Positions 8,313 through 18,234 of a stretch of 64,000 nt of DNA are shown here, piece after piece. Source of the stretch: Xenorhabdus innexi (GTDB taxonomy: Bacteria > Pseudomonadota > Gammaproteobacteria > Enterobacterales > Enterobacteriaceae); the NCBI RefSeq assembly GCF_002632485.1, contig NZ_NIBU01000005.1, positions 1 through 64,000 on the forward strand. The letters are read 5' to 3'. Under the pieces are notes generated by a model. It saw only the letters and a list, made by a program, of their open reading frames with translations, had not been told where the DNA came from and ran no database searches. The first letter of the stretch is position 1. Each line of letters begins with the position of its first letter. The position numbers were made by a program, and so were the translations under genes.

Positions 8313-8589
8313 TTACAGAAAACCTCAATTACAACATGTTATTTAGGAGAGCCATCTTCGCAGTGAAATAGCCAGAATACAACAGTATTATCATGCCTTA
8401 TGAGCATTAAATTCGCGTATAAAAAGAATAAGCATGAAGTATAGTCATTAATTCTGCTTAATTCATATATTGTGAAAGCAAGATATCCATGTAAAAGTAG
8501 TATGTTAAAATCCATTGATGATTTTATCATCTTTAATTATTATGCTATTTCCTTAATGTAAATTAAGTATGAATTTCAGGAGAGAAAAT

Positions 8590-9054
8590 ATGATAATAAG
8601 AGCCGCTTCTATGCAGGATGTTGATGATGTTTTATTACTTTATAAAACATTATTCAGCGAAATGGCTGAGTTACAGCCTGACAGATGGAAAAAAGTCTCA
8701 CAGGATAGAGAATTTATCATATCTACTCTTCGTGATGATAACTTTAAATTATTAGTAGCAAGGGATGATAATAACAATATAACAGGTTTTTGTATTGCAC
8801 AGAAAAAACAGACACCTCCATTTAAGTGCCTTGTTCAGAGAACATATGGCTATATTATTGATGTTATTGTCAGTCAGAATGTAAGAAGTCAGGGCATTGG
8901 TCATAAGCTATTAACAGAAATGAATAAATGGGCGCAGGAAAATAATTTAACTCACTTGGAACTGAGTGTTTTATCTGAAAATATTGCAGCAACGAAGTTT
9001 TATGAAAGAGAGGGATACAAAGAAGTCAATAAACTGATGGCAATTACATTGTAA
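8590..9054 (+). CDS. GNAT-family N-acetyltransferase
   Basis: A 154-residue single-domain acetyltransferase. The acetyl-CoA loop is seen as VRSQGIGHKLL, followed by the ENIAATKFYEREGY motif near the C-terminus. The ATG at 8590 is chosen over the in-frame ATG at 8569 because CAGGAGAG lies just upstream and because MIIRAASMQDVDDV is the usual GNAT start. The substrate is unknown. A second GNAT gene follows after 14 bases, so the two are probably co-transcribed. Base composition is more AT-rich than the flanking core genes, consistent with acquisition. Confidence 0.85.
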   Translation: MIIRAASMQDVDDVLLLYKTLFSEMAELQPDRWKKVSQDREFIISTLRDDNFKLLVARDDNNNITGFCIAQKKQTPPFKCLVQRTYGYIIDVIVSQNVRSQGIGHKLLTEMNKWAQENNLTHLELSVLSENIAATKFYEREGYKEVNKLMAITL

Positions 9055-9068
9055 TTATGGAGTGAAAT

Positions 9069-9540
9069 ATGAAAGTTTCCTTAATAGATTTAGATAAAAA
9101 TAACTATCAGAAAGTTATGTCTCTTGAGCTTGAATACGGTCAGGAGCAGTTTGTTGCATCAAATGCGGAGTCAATTGCAGAATCAAAATTTAATCAGTAT
9201 TGTAGGCCAAGAGTCATTATTTTTGGCAAAGAGATTGTTGGTTTCGCTATGTATGAGCGCTGTGTGAATGAGGGAAAGCCGAACGAATATAATCTTTATC
9301 GGATGATGATTGATAAAGATTATCAGAATAAAGGAATTGGCAGTATTGCCATGAAATTATTACTGGATGAAATGAAAGAATATACGGATTGTCACAAGAT
9401 ATCTGTCTGTTATGATGAAACAAGTCAACGGCATAGCAAGTTTTACCAACGTTTCGGTTTTTATTGAAGTAGGTTATTGTGATGAGCATGAAGAAATGTT
9501 AGCAGAAATTGTTGTGGAAAATAAAACGAGTTATCTGTAA
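9069..9540 (+). pseudogene. GNAT-family acetyltransferase, frameshifted near the 3' end
   Basis: The uninterrupted frame (9069-9467) gives 132 residues with the acetyl-CoA motif YQNKGIGSIAMKLL and ends abruptly in FYQRFGFY. The next phase continues as a typical GNAT C-terminus, FIEVGYCDEHEEMLAEIVVE, to a stop at 9538-9540. Removing one T from the T5 run at 9458-9462 joins the two. The intact protein would resemble diamine/polyamine-type acetyltransferases of about 156 residues. The shift may be a real mutation or a sequencing error in a homopolymer. Most of the fold survives, so residual function is possible. Confidence 0.75.
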
Positions 9541-9743
9541 AGCGCTCATTTAAAAATGAACAGACAGTTTTCGTATGATGAACATTTGTAGTAGAAGTTA
9601 CAGGTAAATTAATTTCCCGGAACCTTGCTAAATGCAGGTTTGTCTGCCAGAATTTTAAACAAGTAGGCAGTAAGTTTATTTGATGTATCCTCGAATTTTT
9701 CAAGTAAAAATACGATAAGCCTTCAAACTTCTGTGGTGAAATA

Positions 9744-10961
9744 ATGGAAATAGGGAAACGCTTTAATGATAGCTTTATCTTAAAATTATTACTATTTATC
9801 ATGATTGCCGGATTGGGGTTAAGAGTACCAATATCTTATATCCCGCCGATGTCACAGGAAATTATTGACGATTTAAAAATAAGTTACTCTACCTTTGGTT
9901 TAATAACATCATTGTCACCGTTGTGTTTTTTCTTTTTTTCTCCATTAACACCTTATTTTGAAAGAAGAATAGGTTTACATAAAACCTTATTAATGACATT
10001 TATTGTTGCCATTGTTGCGTACATCTTAAGGTTAAATAGCTCTCTGACATTACTGTTGGCTTCTACAGTCATGTTTGGGTTTGCAATCGCATTGGGTAAT
10101 ATTGCTTTACCTTCTTTCTTTAAAAGTCTGGGAAGTAACCGAGTCGCTCTTCTGTCATCCTCTTATACTGCATCTTTATATTTGGGACCAGCAATGGCGA
10201 CCGGTCTGACGTTACCAGTTAAGCATATGCTGGGTTTTTCTTGGAATGAAGTTTCCTGGATTTGGGTACTTATTCCAATATTTTCAGTGATATTAATCCT
10301 GCTCTTTTCTGGTAAAAAACAAAAGAAATCACTAGGTAACTCAAATATTCGGAATAATGATGATGATAAACCAGTGAAGGTGATTAACCCGTGGTCAAGC
10401 ATTTCATGCTGGATGATGGCCGTCTATTTTTCTGTTTTATCGTTTAACTTCTATATTATTACGGCATGGTTTCCTGAAATTATCAGCTCTTATGGTATGG
10501 AGCAGACGGAAGCCGCATCTTATGCTGCCCTGTTCTCATTAGTTGCAATCCCTTTTGCAACACTTACTGCATTTTATATCTATAAAATAAAAAGACAGGT
10601 AATTATGTTTGTGATTAATCCTGTTATTGGTATGCTGGGGATTGTTTTATTTGTTTATGGTCAAAAACATTTTATTCCTGTTGCGGTGATGATCATGGGT
10701 ATTGGTGCAGGTATTTGTACCGGAGTGGCATTCTTACTGCCACTACTGCGTTTTAATCATACTACTAATATCACAAAAGCAAATTCAATGATGCAGTCAA
10801 TCGGTTATTTAATTGCATTCTGTGGCCCGCTTATTTCTGGTTATATCCATGATGTTACCGCTTCCTGGACTTTTGTTCTGTGGTTACTTTTCCTCGTTTT
10901 GGCAATCCAAGGAATTTTGGGAATAATAATCGGAAGGAATGAAAAACTTGACGCGGCTTAA
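9744..10961 (+). CDS. MFS transporter, CynX/NimT-like
   Basis: A 405-residue inner-membrane carrier with about twelve hydrophobic helices and a charged central loop (around residues 190-213, KKQKKSLGNSNIRNNDDDK). The N-terminal GLGLRVPISYIPPMSQEI segment resembles the cyanate/2-nitroimidazole transporter (CynX/NimT) branch of the major facilitator superfamily. The substrate cannot be told from sequence. It follows the two GNAT genes on the same strand after a 200-base gap and may have its own promoter. The AT-rich codon use matches the neighbouring accessory genes. Confidence 0.85.
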   Translation: MEIGKRFNDSFILKLLLFIMIAGLGLRVPISYIPPMSQEIIDDLKISYSTFGLITSLSPLCFFFFSPLTPYFERRIGLHKTLLMTFIVAIVAYILRLNSSLTLLLASTVMFGFAIALGNIALPSFFKSLGSNRVALLSSSYTASLYLGPAMATGLTLPVKHMLGFSWNEVSWIWVLIPIFSVILILLFSGKKQKKSLGNSNIRNNDDDKPVKVINPWSSISCWMMAVYFSVLSFNFYIITAWFPEIISSYGMEQTEAASYAALFSLVAIPFATLTAFYIYKIKRQVIMFVINPVIGMLGIVLFVYGQKHFIPVAVMIMGIGAGICTGVAFLLPLLRFNHTTNITKANSMMQSIGYLIAFCGPLISGYIHDVTASWTFVLWLLFLVLAIQGILGIIIGRNEKLDAA

Positions 10962-10990
10962 TGTGTAACTCCAAGTAAAACCTAAGAAAA

Positions 10991-11019
10991 TAATTAGCGG
11001 TTTTTATAACCGCTAATTA
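10991..11019. terminator. Terminator between MFS and SDR genes
   Basis: TAATTAGCGGTT (10991-11002) pairs with AACCGCTAATTA (11008-11019), a perfect 12-bp stem. On the minus strand it is followed by TTTTC, so it best serves the leftward SDR gene, whose stop is at 11041. It may also stop the rightward MFS transcript. Confidence 0.7.
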
Positions 11020-11040
11020 CCAAGCGTGTATATTTCACAT

Positions 11041-11658
11041 CTATATTTCTATTACCATCCCTGTTTCTTTACCATAAACACTGCGTATATAGCCTCTTGC
11101 TATCTGTTCACCCGTGCAGGTTTCTTGTCCGGGGAAGAATCTGGCATAACTGGTAAATGATTCATCCAATAATTTAGGACTGACTACGTTGATTCGGGCA
11201 TCTGTGATTTCAGTAGCAGCGGAGCGGACAAAAGCCTCAATAGCACCGTTGGTTACGGCTGTTTGGGAGCCATTAGGTGACATTATTTTGCCAACAATAC
11301 CTGATGTCAAAGTAATTGAGCCGCTGGGTTTTATGTATTTTAAGGCTCGGAGTGCAACATTAATCTGACTCAGGGCTTTATTCCTGATACTTTCCTCATA
11401 ATCACGTAGGTTATCCGGCTTTGCCCAGTTGGTTTTACCAAATGCACATATAATAGCTTCAAACATTTTATTTTTAGATAAAAAATCATCTAATTGTTGA
11501 TTATCAAAAACATCAAGTGGATATTCAGATGAATTACGGCTGGCCTGAACAATTTCAAGACTTGTATGGTTATCAGTCAACAAAGGATGGTATTTTTTAA
11601 TGTTACTGATAATGTGTTTTCCTATATTTCCTGTTGCTCCTATCACTAATATTCTCAT
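11041..11658 (-). CDS. SDR-like Rossmann-fold protein, atypical active site
   Basis: This 205-residue protein opens with the nucleotide-binding motif MRILVIGATGNIGKHI, and a central SGSITLTSGIVG strand carries the usual catalytic-serine region. Where classical short-chain dehydrogenases have YxxxK, this protein reads TAVTNGAIEAF, so the catalytic tyrosine and lysine appear to be missing. It may bind NAD(P) without classical SDR chemistry. It lies 46 bases after the Gfo/Idh gene on the same strand and they likely form an operon. The substrate is unknown. Confidence 0.75.
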   Translation of the reverse strand: MRILVIGATGNIGKHIISNIKKYHPLLTDNHTSLEIVQASRNSSEYPLDVFDNQQLDDFLSKNKMFEAIICAFGKTNWAKPDNLRDYEESIRNKALSQINVALRALKYIKPSGSITLTSGIVGKIMSPNGSQTAVTNGAIEAFVRSAATEITDARINVVSPKLLDESFTSYARFFPGQETCTGEQIARGYIRSVYGKETGMVIEI

Positions 11659-11704
11659 ATTGATAACTCCGTAATTGAATAACAGTTAGCCGGATAAATC
11701 ATGT

Positions 11705-12709
11705 TTATTTTATTTTTGAGTGTAGTTCATTCCTATATTCTTTCAGTACTTCATCAATAACCCAACTGGTACGTGCAGAAGATATACCATTCGAAGGGAT
11801 TATGCCTTTTCCTTGTAATTGCTGAATTATCGTTTGTATAAATGGCATTTGAATGTGTTTCGGATTTTCGAAATGAAACTGATGCAGTGTATTGCTTTCA
11901 TCATAATATAAAATTGGAGAGTCACCGAATGTGGAAAAAGTTATTTTACCTTTTGTACCAATTATCTCGGTTTTATCTTCACGAGAACCTGCAACAAAAT
12001 TCCAGATGCCAATACCCTGCACTTGATTTTCAAACATGAATGACATTGAGACACAATCTTCTGCCGGATACGCTTTTGCCTGAGAATTCGCATGCCCTCT
12101 GACGGAAACAATTTTTCCCAGAAGGAAATCCAGTATATCCAGTGTGTGGCAGGCTAAATCAACAAATAATCCGCCACCGGATATTTCTGGCTGCACAAAC
12201 CAGGGCAGATTTTCGGGATCAAGATAGCGAGATTCCATTTCCCTGAATAACTGGCAGCTTACCATACGCGGAGAACCAATAGCGCCTAAGTCAATGAGTT
12301 CTTTTATTTTTATAAATCTCGGCAATGCCCTACGGTAATAAGCGACGAATAATGGAACATTATAACGTTGGCAGGCAGCAATCATTTCATTACATTCTGA
12401 AAATGTCAGAGCCATTGGTTTTTCTACATAAACAATTTTACCGGCAGCGGCAGCTAATAAAGTATATTTTTTATGGCTGGATGGTGGTGTTGCAATATAA
12501 ACAGCATCAATCTCGGGATCGTTAATCAAAGATTCAGCATCAGAATACCATTTAGGAATATTATGCCTGTCGGAAAAATCTTTGGCTAAAGCGGCATTTC
12601 GCCTCATAACAGCAATTAATTCTGAATTTTCCAGTTTATAAAAAGCAGGGCCACTTTTGACTTCAGTTACATTACCACAACCAATAATACCCCATCTGAT
12701 TTTCTGCAT
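11705..12709 (-). CDS. Gfo/Idh/MocA-family NAD(P)-dependent oxidoreductase
   Basis: A 334-residue two-domain enzyme. The N-terminal Rossmann domain starts WGIIGCGNVTEVKSG, and the conserved EKP motif is seen as VEKPMAL near residue 97. The C-terminal domain has the usual GGGLFVDLACHTLDIL segment with the catalytic-region histidine. Family members oxidise or reduce sugars, inositols or related compounds. The exact substrate is not evident. It heads a two-gene unit with the SDR-like protein. Confidence 0.88.
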   Translation of the reverse strand: MQKIRWGIIGCGNVTEVKSGPAFYKLENSELIAVMRRNAALAKDFSDRHNIPKWYSDAESLINDPEIDAVYIATPPSSHKKYTLLAAAAGKIVYVEKPMALTFSECNEMIAACQRYNVPLFVAYYRRALPRFIKIKELIDLGAIGSPRMVSCQLFREMESRYLDPENLPWFVQPEISGGGLFVDLACHTLDILDFLLGKIVSVRGHANSQAKAYPAEDCVSMSFMFENQVQGIGIWNFVAGSREDKTEIIGTKGKITFSTFGDSPILYYDESNTLHQFHFENPKHIQMPFIQTIIQQLQGKGIIPSNGISSARTSWVIDEVLKEYRNELHSKIK

Positions 12710-12986
12710 TTTATTTTTCCGGTAGATTCATTTGTTAAATAGTAAATATCCCTTTCTAGTTTATAGTAACCCTGTTTCTTATTCTATATTTGCATAGGGC
12801 AACTAGTATTGTGGCATTAGAGAAATTTATTACCCTGATATCAATGTAACATATAGAGAAACCCTGATCGTCGGCTTCACTGATCGCGATGAAAGCATTC
12901 TGGCGATACTTTTTTCTTCTTGTGGCATAATGGGCAACTATCGATTTTTCCAAATTCCCTTTTTATTCACTTTAAGAGCAAAAGTT

Positions 12987-14582
12987 GTGTTAAGTACAAA
13001 CAACATCACTATGCAGTTTGGCAGTAAGCCTCTGTTTGAAAACATTTCTGTTAAATTCGGTAACGGCAACCGCTATGGCCTGATTGGTGCCAATGGAGCG
13101 GGTAAGTCAACTTTTATGAAAATTTTAGGTGGAGACTTAACACCGACTTCCGGTAATGTCAGTCTCGACCCGAATGAACGTCTGGGTAAATTACGTCAGG
13201 ATCAGTTTGCCTTTGAAGAATACACTGTCTTGGATACGGTTATCATGGGTCACACAGAGTTGTGGGAAGTGAAACAGGAGCGTGACCGTATTTATGCTAT
13301 GGCAGAAATGAGCGAAGAAGACGGCTATCGTGTCGCTGATCTGGAAGTTGCTTATGGTGAAATGGATGGCTATAGCGCAGAAGCCCGTGCCGGAGAATTA
13401 TTACTGGGTGTTGGTATTCCGGTAGAGCAGCACTATGGCCTGATGAGTACTGTTGCTCCGGGTTGGAAATTGCGTGTCCTGCTGGCTCAGGCACTGTTTT
13501 CTGATCCTGATGTTCTGTTACTTGATGAGCCAACCAACAACCTGGATATTGATACTATCCGTTGGTTGGAGCAAGTGCTGAATGAGCGCAACAGTACCAT
13601 GATTATCATTTCCCATGACCGCCACTTTCTGAACACAGTATGTACTCATATGGCTGATTTGGATTACGGTGAACTGCGTCAGTTCCCCGGTAATTATGAT
13701 GAGTATATGGTGGCAGCAACTCAGGCCCGTGAACGTCTGGTGGCAGATAATGCTAAGAAAAAGGCTCAGATTGCAGAGTTGCAGTCGTTTGTCAGTCGCT
13801 TCAGCGCGAATGCGTCTAAATCCAAACAGGCCACTTCACGTGCCCGCCAGATTGACAAAATTCAGTTAGAAGAAGTGAAGGCTTCCAGTCGCCAGAATCC
13901 GTATATCCGTTTTGATCAGGATAAAAAGCTGTTCCGTAATGCACTGGAACTCGAAGCTTTGACGAAAGGTTATGATAATGGCCCGCTGTTTAATAACCTG
14001 AATCTGTTGATGGAAGTTGGCGAAAAAATGGCGGTGATTGGTGAGAATGGTATCGGTAAAACGACACTATTGAAAACACTGATCGGTGAAACTGAACCAA
14101 CCAGCGGCACGGTTAAGTGGTCTGAAAATAGCACTATTGGCTATTATGCGCAGGATCATGCCGGTGATTTTGATGGTGAACTGACTGTCTTTGAATGGAT
14201 GAGTCAGTGGAGACGTGAAGGTGATGATGAACAGGCAGTACGTAGTGTACTGGGGCGTTTATTATTCAATCAGGATGATATCAGGAAGAAAGTCGGCGTC
14301 TTGTCCGGTGGTGAAAAAGGCCGGATGTTGTTTGGCAAGCTGATGATGCAAAAGCCGAATATTCTGGTGATGGATGAACCGACCAACCATCTGGATATGG
14401 AATCTATCGAGTCGCTGAATCTGGCACTGGAACTCTATCAGGGCACGCTGATTTTTGTTTCCCATGACCGTGCTTTTGTCAGCTCATTAGCCAGCCGTAT
14501 TCTGGAAATAAAATCCGATAAGGTTGTTGATTTTAAAGGTACTTATGATGAGTATCTGAGAAGTCAGGGGATTGTTGTGTAA
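12987..14582 (+). CDS. ybiT: ABC-F ATPase YbiT
   Basis: A soluble tandem ATP-binding-cassette protein of the ABC-F class, which acts on ribosomes rather than in membranes. The GTG at 12987 gives a 531-residue product beginning [18 protein letters not shown], matching E. coli YbiT (530). The frame is open further upstream to 12930, but that extension has no counterpart. Walker A motifs are GANGAGKST and GENGIGKTT. The first cassette has the degenerate signature region [13 protein letters not shown] and the second has LSGGEKGRM. The inter-domain linker carries [15 protein letters not shown]. Function in vivo is ribosome-associated and still poorly defined. Confidence 0.93.
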   Translation: MLSTNNITMQFGSKPLFENISVKFGNGNRYGLIGANGAGKSTFMKILGGDLTPTSGNVSLDPNERLGKLRQDQFAFEEYTVLDTVIMGHTELWEVKQERDRIYAMAEMSEEDGYRVADLEVAYGEMDGYSAEARAGELLLGVGIPVEQHYGLMSTVAPGWKLRVLLAQALFSDPDVLLLDEPTNNLDIDTIRWLEQVLNERNSTMIIISHDRHFLNTVCTHMADLDYGELRQFPGNYDEYMVAATQARERLVADNAKKKAQIAELQSFVSRFSANASKSKQATSRARQIDKIQLEEVKASSRQNPYIRFDQDKKLFRNALELEALTKGYDNGPLFNNLNLLMEVGEKMAVIGENGIGKTTLLKTLIGETEPTSGTVKWSENSTIGYYAQDHAGDFDGELTVFEWMSQWRREGDDEQAVRSVLGRLLFNQDDIRKKVGVLSGGEKGRMLFGKLMMQKPNILVMDEPTNHLDMESIESLNLALELYQGTLIFVSHDRAFVSSLASRILEIKSDKVVDFKGTYDEYLRSQGIVV

Positions 14583-14595
14583 ACCTGCTTATTGA

Positions 14596-14617
14596 TGACC
14601 CCGTTTTAACGGGGTCA
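14596..14617. terminator. Terminator between ybiT and moeB
   Basis: TGACCCCGTT (14596-14605) pairs with AACGGGGTCA (14608-14617). The stem is GC-rich and sits between two convergent genes, 14 bases past ybiT and 16 bases past moeB. The T-run is weak on both sides. Confidence 0.65.
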
Positions 14618-14632
14618 GTCATTCTTACTTTC

Positions 14633-15385
14633 TTACTTTCGGCATACTTCACACTCAGGATCTTTCGCTAATTTTATTTCACGGAACTGCATTGTCATTG
14701 CATCGAACAGTAATATTTTTCCTTTGATAACCTTTCCGTACTGAGCCAGTAGTTTAATTGCTTCCATAGCCTGTAATGAGCCGATTGTACCTACAAGTGG
14801 TGCCATTACGCCCGCTTCAACACAGGTCAGGCTATTTTCACCAAATAATCGGCTAAGACAACGGTAGCAAGGCTCTTCCTCATGATAGGTAAAAACTGAC
14901 AGTTGCCCTTCCATCCGTATGGCAGCCCCGGAAACCAAAGCCGTTTTATGCTGGTAACAGAGGCGGTTAAGTTGTTCGCGGATGGCAACATTATCGGTAC
15001 AATCCAGTACAACATCATGTCGGGTAATTAACTGGCTTAACGCTGGGTCATCTAATAACCCTTCGATAGGGTGGACAGCAATATGAGGATTTATCTCCCG
15101 CAGCGTTAGAGAGGCTGAATGCACCTTAGCCATACCAATGCGTTCATCACGGTGCAGGGTTTGGCGTTGTAAATTAGAGAGAGAAACAGTATCAAAATCC
15201 AATAATGTGATTGTCCCAACTCCCGCAGCCGCCAGATATTGAGAAGCGGCACAACCGAGACCACCCAGACCAACGATCAGCACGTTGGCGGATTTTAATT
15301 TTTCCTGCCCGTCAAAATCGAACCCCCGCAGAACAATTTGCCGATTGTAGCGAAGTGTTTCTTCATCTGTGAGTTCATTAATCAT
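14633..15385 (-). CDS. moeB: Molybdopterin-synthase adenylyltransferase MoeB
   Basis: An E1-like enzyme that adenylates the C-terminal glycine of MoaD so that it can be thiocarboxylated for molybdopterin synthesis. The 250-residue protein (E. coli 249) has the nucleotide-binding loop VLIVGLGGLGCAAS near residues 35-48. It has two zinc-binding CxxC pairs: CYRC near residue 172 and CEVC at the C-terminus. The gene follows moeA by 7 bases on the same strand, the same operon order as in E. coli. Confidence 0.95.
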   Translation of the reverse strand: MINELTDEETLRYNRQIVLRGFDFDGQEKLKSANVLIVGLGGLGCAASQYLAAAGVGTITLLDFDTVSLSNLQRQTLHRDERIGMAKVHSASLTLREINPHIAVHPIEGLLDDPALSQLITRHDVVLDCTDNVAIREQLNRLCYQHKTALVSGAAIRMEGQLSVFTYHEEEPCYRCLSRLFGENSLTCVEAGVMAPLVGTIGSLQAMEAIKLLAQYGKVIKGKILLFDAMTMQFREIKLAKDPECEVCRK

Positions 15386-15392
15386 TTTTTAT

Positions 15393-16634
15393 TTATTGAT
15401 TTTTCAGCAGTTGATTGAAAAATTCTATTTGCACAGTTTCTCCTGCTGCAACAGAACCTCGCTCCCGTTCAAGAACAATAAAGCAATTACCAAGACTGTA
15501 TGAACTGAAAATATGGGAACCCTGATGACCGGTGGTTTTTACTTCTAATTCACCCTGTTCAGTAAGTGCTGCAATCCCGCGTTGGAAATCCAGCCTGCCG
15601 GGTGATTTTTTCAGTGGAGTAACTGCTTTGGCATTAAGGCGCATGGGAGGCTGCCATGAGCTGAAACCGGACAGGTGTGCAATCAGCGGTTGGACCAATT
15701 GATAGAATGTCAGAACAGCGGATACCGGATTACCCGGCAGGCCACAAAACCATGCTTTTTCCAGCTTACCGAAAGCAAAAGGTTTACCGGGCTTAATGGC
15801 TAATTTCCAGAAGCTAATCTGGCCCACTTCGTCCAGAATCTGTTTCGTGTAATCAGCTTCACCTACGGAAACTCCACCACTGCTGATGACTAAATCGGCT
15901 TGTGCATTGGCTTGCGCGAAAGCGCGATGCAGGGCGTCAGGATCATCAGGAATGACGCCGAGGTCGATAACATCACAATCCAGTTTTTCCAGCATCAGGC
16001 GAACTGCAAAGCGGTTAGTGTCGTAAATTTGTCCGGCTTGTAATGGCTCACCAATGGCCTGTAATTCGTCACCGGTAGAAAAAACTGCAACTTTTAATTT
16101 GCGGATCACGTCAATTTTTGCAATGCCCAGTGAGGCCAGCAGAGGCAATTGTGCTGTCGAAAGCTTAATGCCTTGTGGCAGAACAACCGTATTTTGGGCA
16201 ATGTCTTCGCCAATGGTGCGGATATTCTGCCCCTGACGAACTGGGTGGGTAAACCGAACGCCCGTTTCAGTTGTTTCCGTCTGCTCCTGCATAACAACAG
16301 CATCGGCGCCTGTGGGGATTGGAGCGCCTGTCATAATACGGATACAGGTGCCTGAGGGCCATTCTCCCTGAAACGGAACACCAGCCAGCGCTTTTCCTGC
16401 CAGCGGTAAAGTTTTTGTTTCATTCAGATCAGCCAGACGAATGGCATAACCATCCATCGCTGAATTATCAAAAGGGGGAACATTAATCGGAGAAATAATA
16501 TCTGTGGCCGTAACGCGGCCTGCTGAATACATCAGGCTGATTGTTTCTGTTTCGGTGAGAGAAGCGGTTTGGGACAGTAGTTTTTCCAGCGCCTGTTCGA
16601 GTGAAATTAAGCCTGAGGTGTAACAATGATCCAT
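15393..16634 (-). CDS. moeA: Molybdopterin molybdenumtransferase MoeA
   Basis: Inserts molybdate into adenylated molybdopterin to make molybdenum cofactor. From the ATG at 16634 the protein has 413 residues (E. coli 411). A GGGAG ribosome site six bases upstream supports that start over the TTG at 16646. Conserved stretches include [34 protein letters not shown] and [12 protein letters not shown]. It is the promoter-proximal gene of moeA-moeB. Confidence 0.95.
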   Translation of the reverse strand: MDHCYTSGLISLEQALEKLLSQTASLTETETISLMYSAGRVTATDIISPINVPPFDNSAMDGYAIRLADLNETKTLPLAGKALAGVPFQGEWPSGTCIRIMTGAPIPTGADAVVMQEQTETTETGVRFTHPVRQGQNIRTIGEDIAQNTVVLPQGIKLSTAQLPLLASLGIAKIDVIRKLKVAVFSTGDELQAIGEPLQAGQIYDTNRFAVRLMLEKLDCDVIDLGVIPDDPDALHRAFAQANAQADLVISSGGVSVGEADYTKQILDEVGQISFWKLAIKPGKPFAFGKLEKAWFCGLPGNPVSAVLTFYQLVQPLIAHLSGFSSWQPPMRLNAKAVTPLKKSPGRLDFQRGIAALTEQGELEVKTTGHQGSHIFSSYSLGNCFIVLERERGSVAAGETVQIEFFNQLLKNQ

Positions 16635-16847
16635 GAAAACTCCCAATGTGCGGCAAATAGCATAGTGGCATTATGGCAAAGATCCTTTTAATGGGAAATT
16701 ATTATGCCTGACAGATTGAAGATGATTCTCTGAAAAGTAAAGGAAAGCAATTCTGATTGATTAATAAAAGATGCATATCATATCTATGATTTGCTATAAC
16801 TAAATAACGACAATTAAAACAATCAATTACATAAGAATTTAATCACT

Positions 16848-18026
16848 ATGAGTAACCAAGTAGCAGCATCTGATGATCGTCATTATCTGGCTATTCAAAT
16901 CGCATTGAGCGGATTCCTTGCTTTGGTTGTTGCGATGGGAATAGGGCGCTTTACTTTCACTCCACAAGTTCCGCTGATGATTGCTGAATCACAGTTCACG
17001 CTGACGCAAGCCGGAATTGTGGCAGCCTTTAATTACCTTGGCTATTTTGCCGGCTCTTACGATGCGATGCGGGCGAAGCGATTTGTGGAATATCGCCTGT
17101 GGGGAGGGCTTTGGGGGGCGGTTATTATTACACTTCTGTCCGCCTTGCTGGATGGCCCGGTATTACACAGTATCGCCCGCTTTTTTATTGGCTGGGCAAG
17201 TGGCTGGACATTGGTATTGGTAGCGGCATGGTCGAACGATGAACTGGCAAAGCTGAATCGTCCGGGGCTGAGTGCCGCCGTTTTTGCCGGAACCGGGATT
17301 GGGATTCTGGTCAGTGGAGTGCTGGCGGTAGGAATTCAGTCGTGGGGAATGGGTGCGTCTCAGGCATGGCTTATTTATGGCATTCTGGCTTTATTGTGCA
17401 GTATTTATGCCAGCCGCTATTTACCACGGCGGGGAGAACTGCATCGGCCACAAGTTGCAATGCAAAAACTTGCTTTAACACCTGAAATCAAGCGGCTGGT
17501 ATGGAGTTATTCGCTTGCCGGATTCGGCTATATTCTGCCTGCAACATTCCTTTCTCAAATGGCTTCAGAGCGTTTTCCCGGCAGCCTGTTTGCGCAATTT
17601 GTCTGGCCGATATTCGGGGGAGCTTCAGTTATCGGTATTGTGCTGGGAATTTTGCTACGCCACATCTCTACAGCGCAAATTCGTCTGGCTATTACACTCT
17701 GGCTTCAGGCTCTGGGAATTTTGGCAGCAGAAGTTTTACCTGGAATCAGTGGCCTTATCATCGGCGCATTTCTGGTCGGCGGCGGTTTTATGTGTGTGGT
17801 ACAGCTGGCGTTGCTGTATGGGCGTGAACTGGCTCCCAATCATACCCAGTATATGGCTGGGCTATTAACTACCGGTTATGCTTTGGGGCAATTGGTCGGC
17901 CCAGTGCTATCAGCTATTTCGACATGGCTGACAGGTAAATTGGAACCTGCGCTATATGTTGCATTTATTGGTTTGGTTATCGCCGGATTGCTGGTCTTTA
18001 ATCGCAATAAAATTTCCCGTGAATAA
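16848..18026 (+). CDS. YbfB/YjiJ-family MFS transporter
   Basis: A 392-residue inner-membrane protein with about twelve helices. The signature of the YbfB/YjiJ branch is visible in MGIGRFTFTPQVPLM and in FNYLGYFAGSYDAMRAKR. The substrate is unknown. It is divergent from moeA and upstream of folE, from which it is separated by about 200 bases. Codon use is like the core genes nearby. Confidence 0.85.
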   Translation: MSNQVAASDDRHYLAIQIALSGFLALVVAMGIGRFTFTPQVPLMIAESQFTLTQAGIVAAFNYLGYFAGSYDAMRAKRFVEYRLWGGLWGAVIITLLSALLDGPVLHSIARFFIGWASGWTLVLVAAWSNDELAKLNRPGLSAAVFAGTGIGILVSGVLAVGIQSWGMGASQAWLIYGILALLCSIYASRYLPRRGELHRPQVAMQKLALTPEIKRLVWSYSLAGFGYILPATFLSQMASERFPGSLFAQFVWPIFGGASVIGIVLGILLRHISTAQIRLAITLWLQALGILAAEVLPGISGLIIGAFLVGGGFMCVVQLALLYGRELAPNHTQYMAGLLTTGYALGQLVGPVLSAISTWLTGKLEPALYVAFIGLVIAGLLVFNRNKISRE

Positions 18027-18234
18027 TCCTGATTTGGCGCATTGATGCTGTACAGGTATAGTTATGCGCCTGTCCTGATTGAAGACAGAATACAGCCGGT
18101 AGGACGCTAATTTGAATGGTGGCAGGTATAGCTATTCGATATTCAATATTGATATAGTTGTTCGTGGTAATAATGTGAGTGAATGCCCCATCAGTAGATA
18201 TCATGTAATGGAAGTATTATCTTTGGAGAATCCG

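Noticed and set aside
8339-8530. 63-codon minus-strand frame between rhtA and the GNAT gene
   Set aside because: Random-looking composition, no ribosome site, and it lies in the AT-rich spacer where such frames arise by chance.
12756-12953. 65-codon minus-strand frame upstream of ybiT
   Set aside because: No family resemblance or ribosome site; it covers the likely promoter region between divergent genes.
13297-13533. Antisense frame within ybiT and similar frames inside metG, maeA, hisA, artQ and others
   Set aside because: These are shadows produced by codon bias in clearly coding genes on the other strand or phase.
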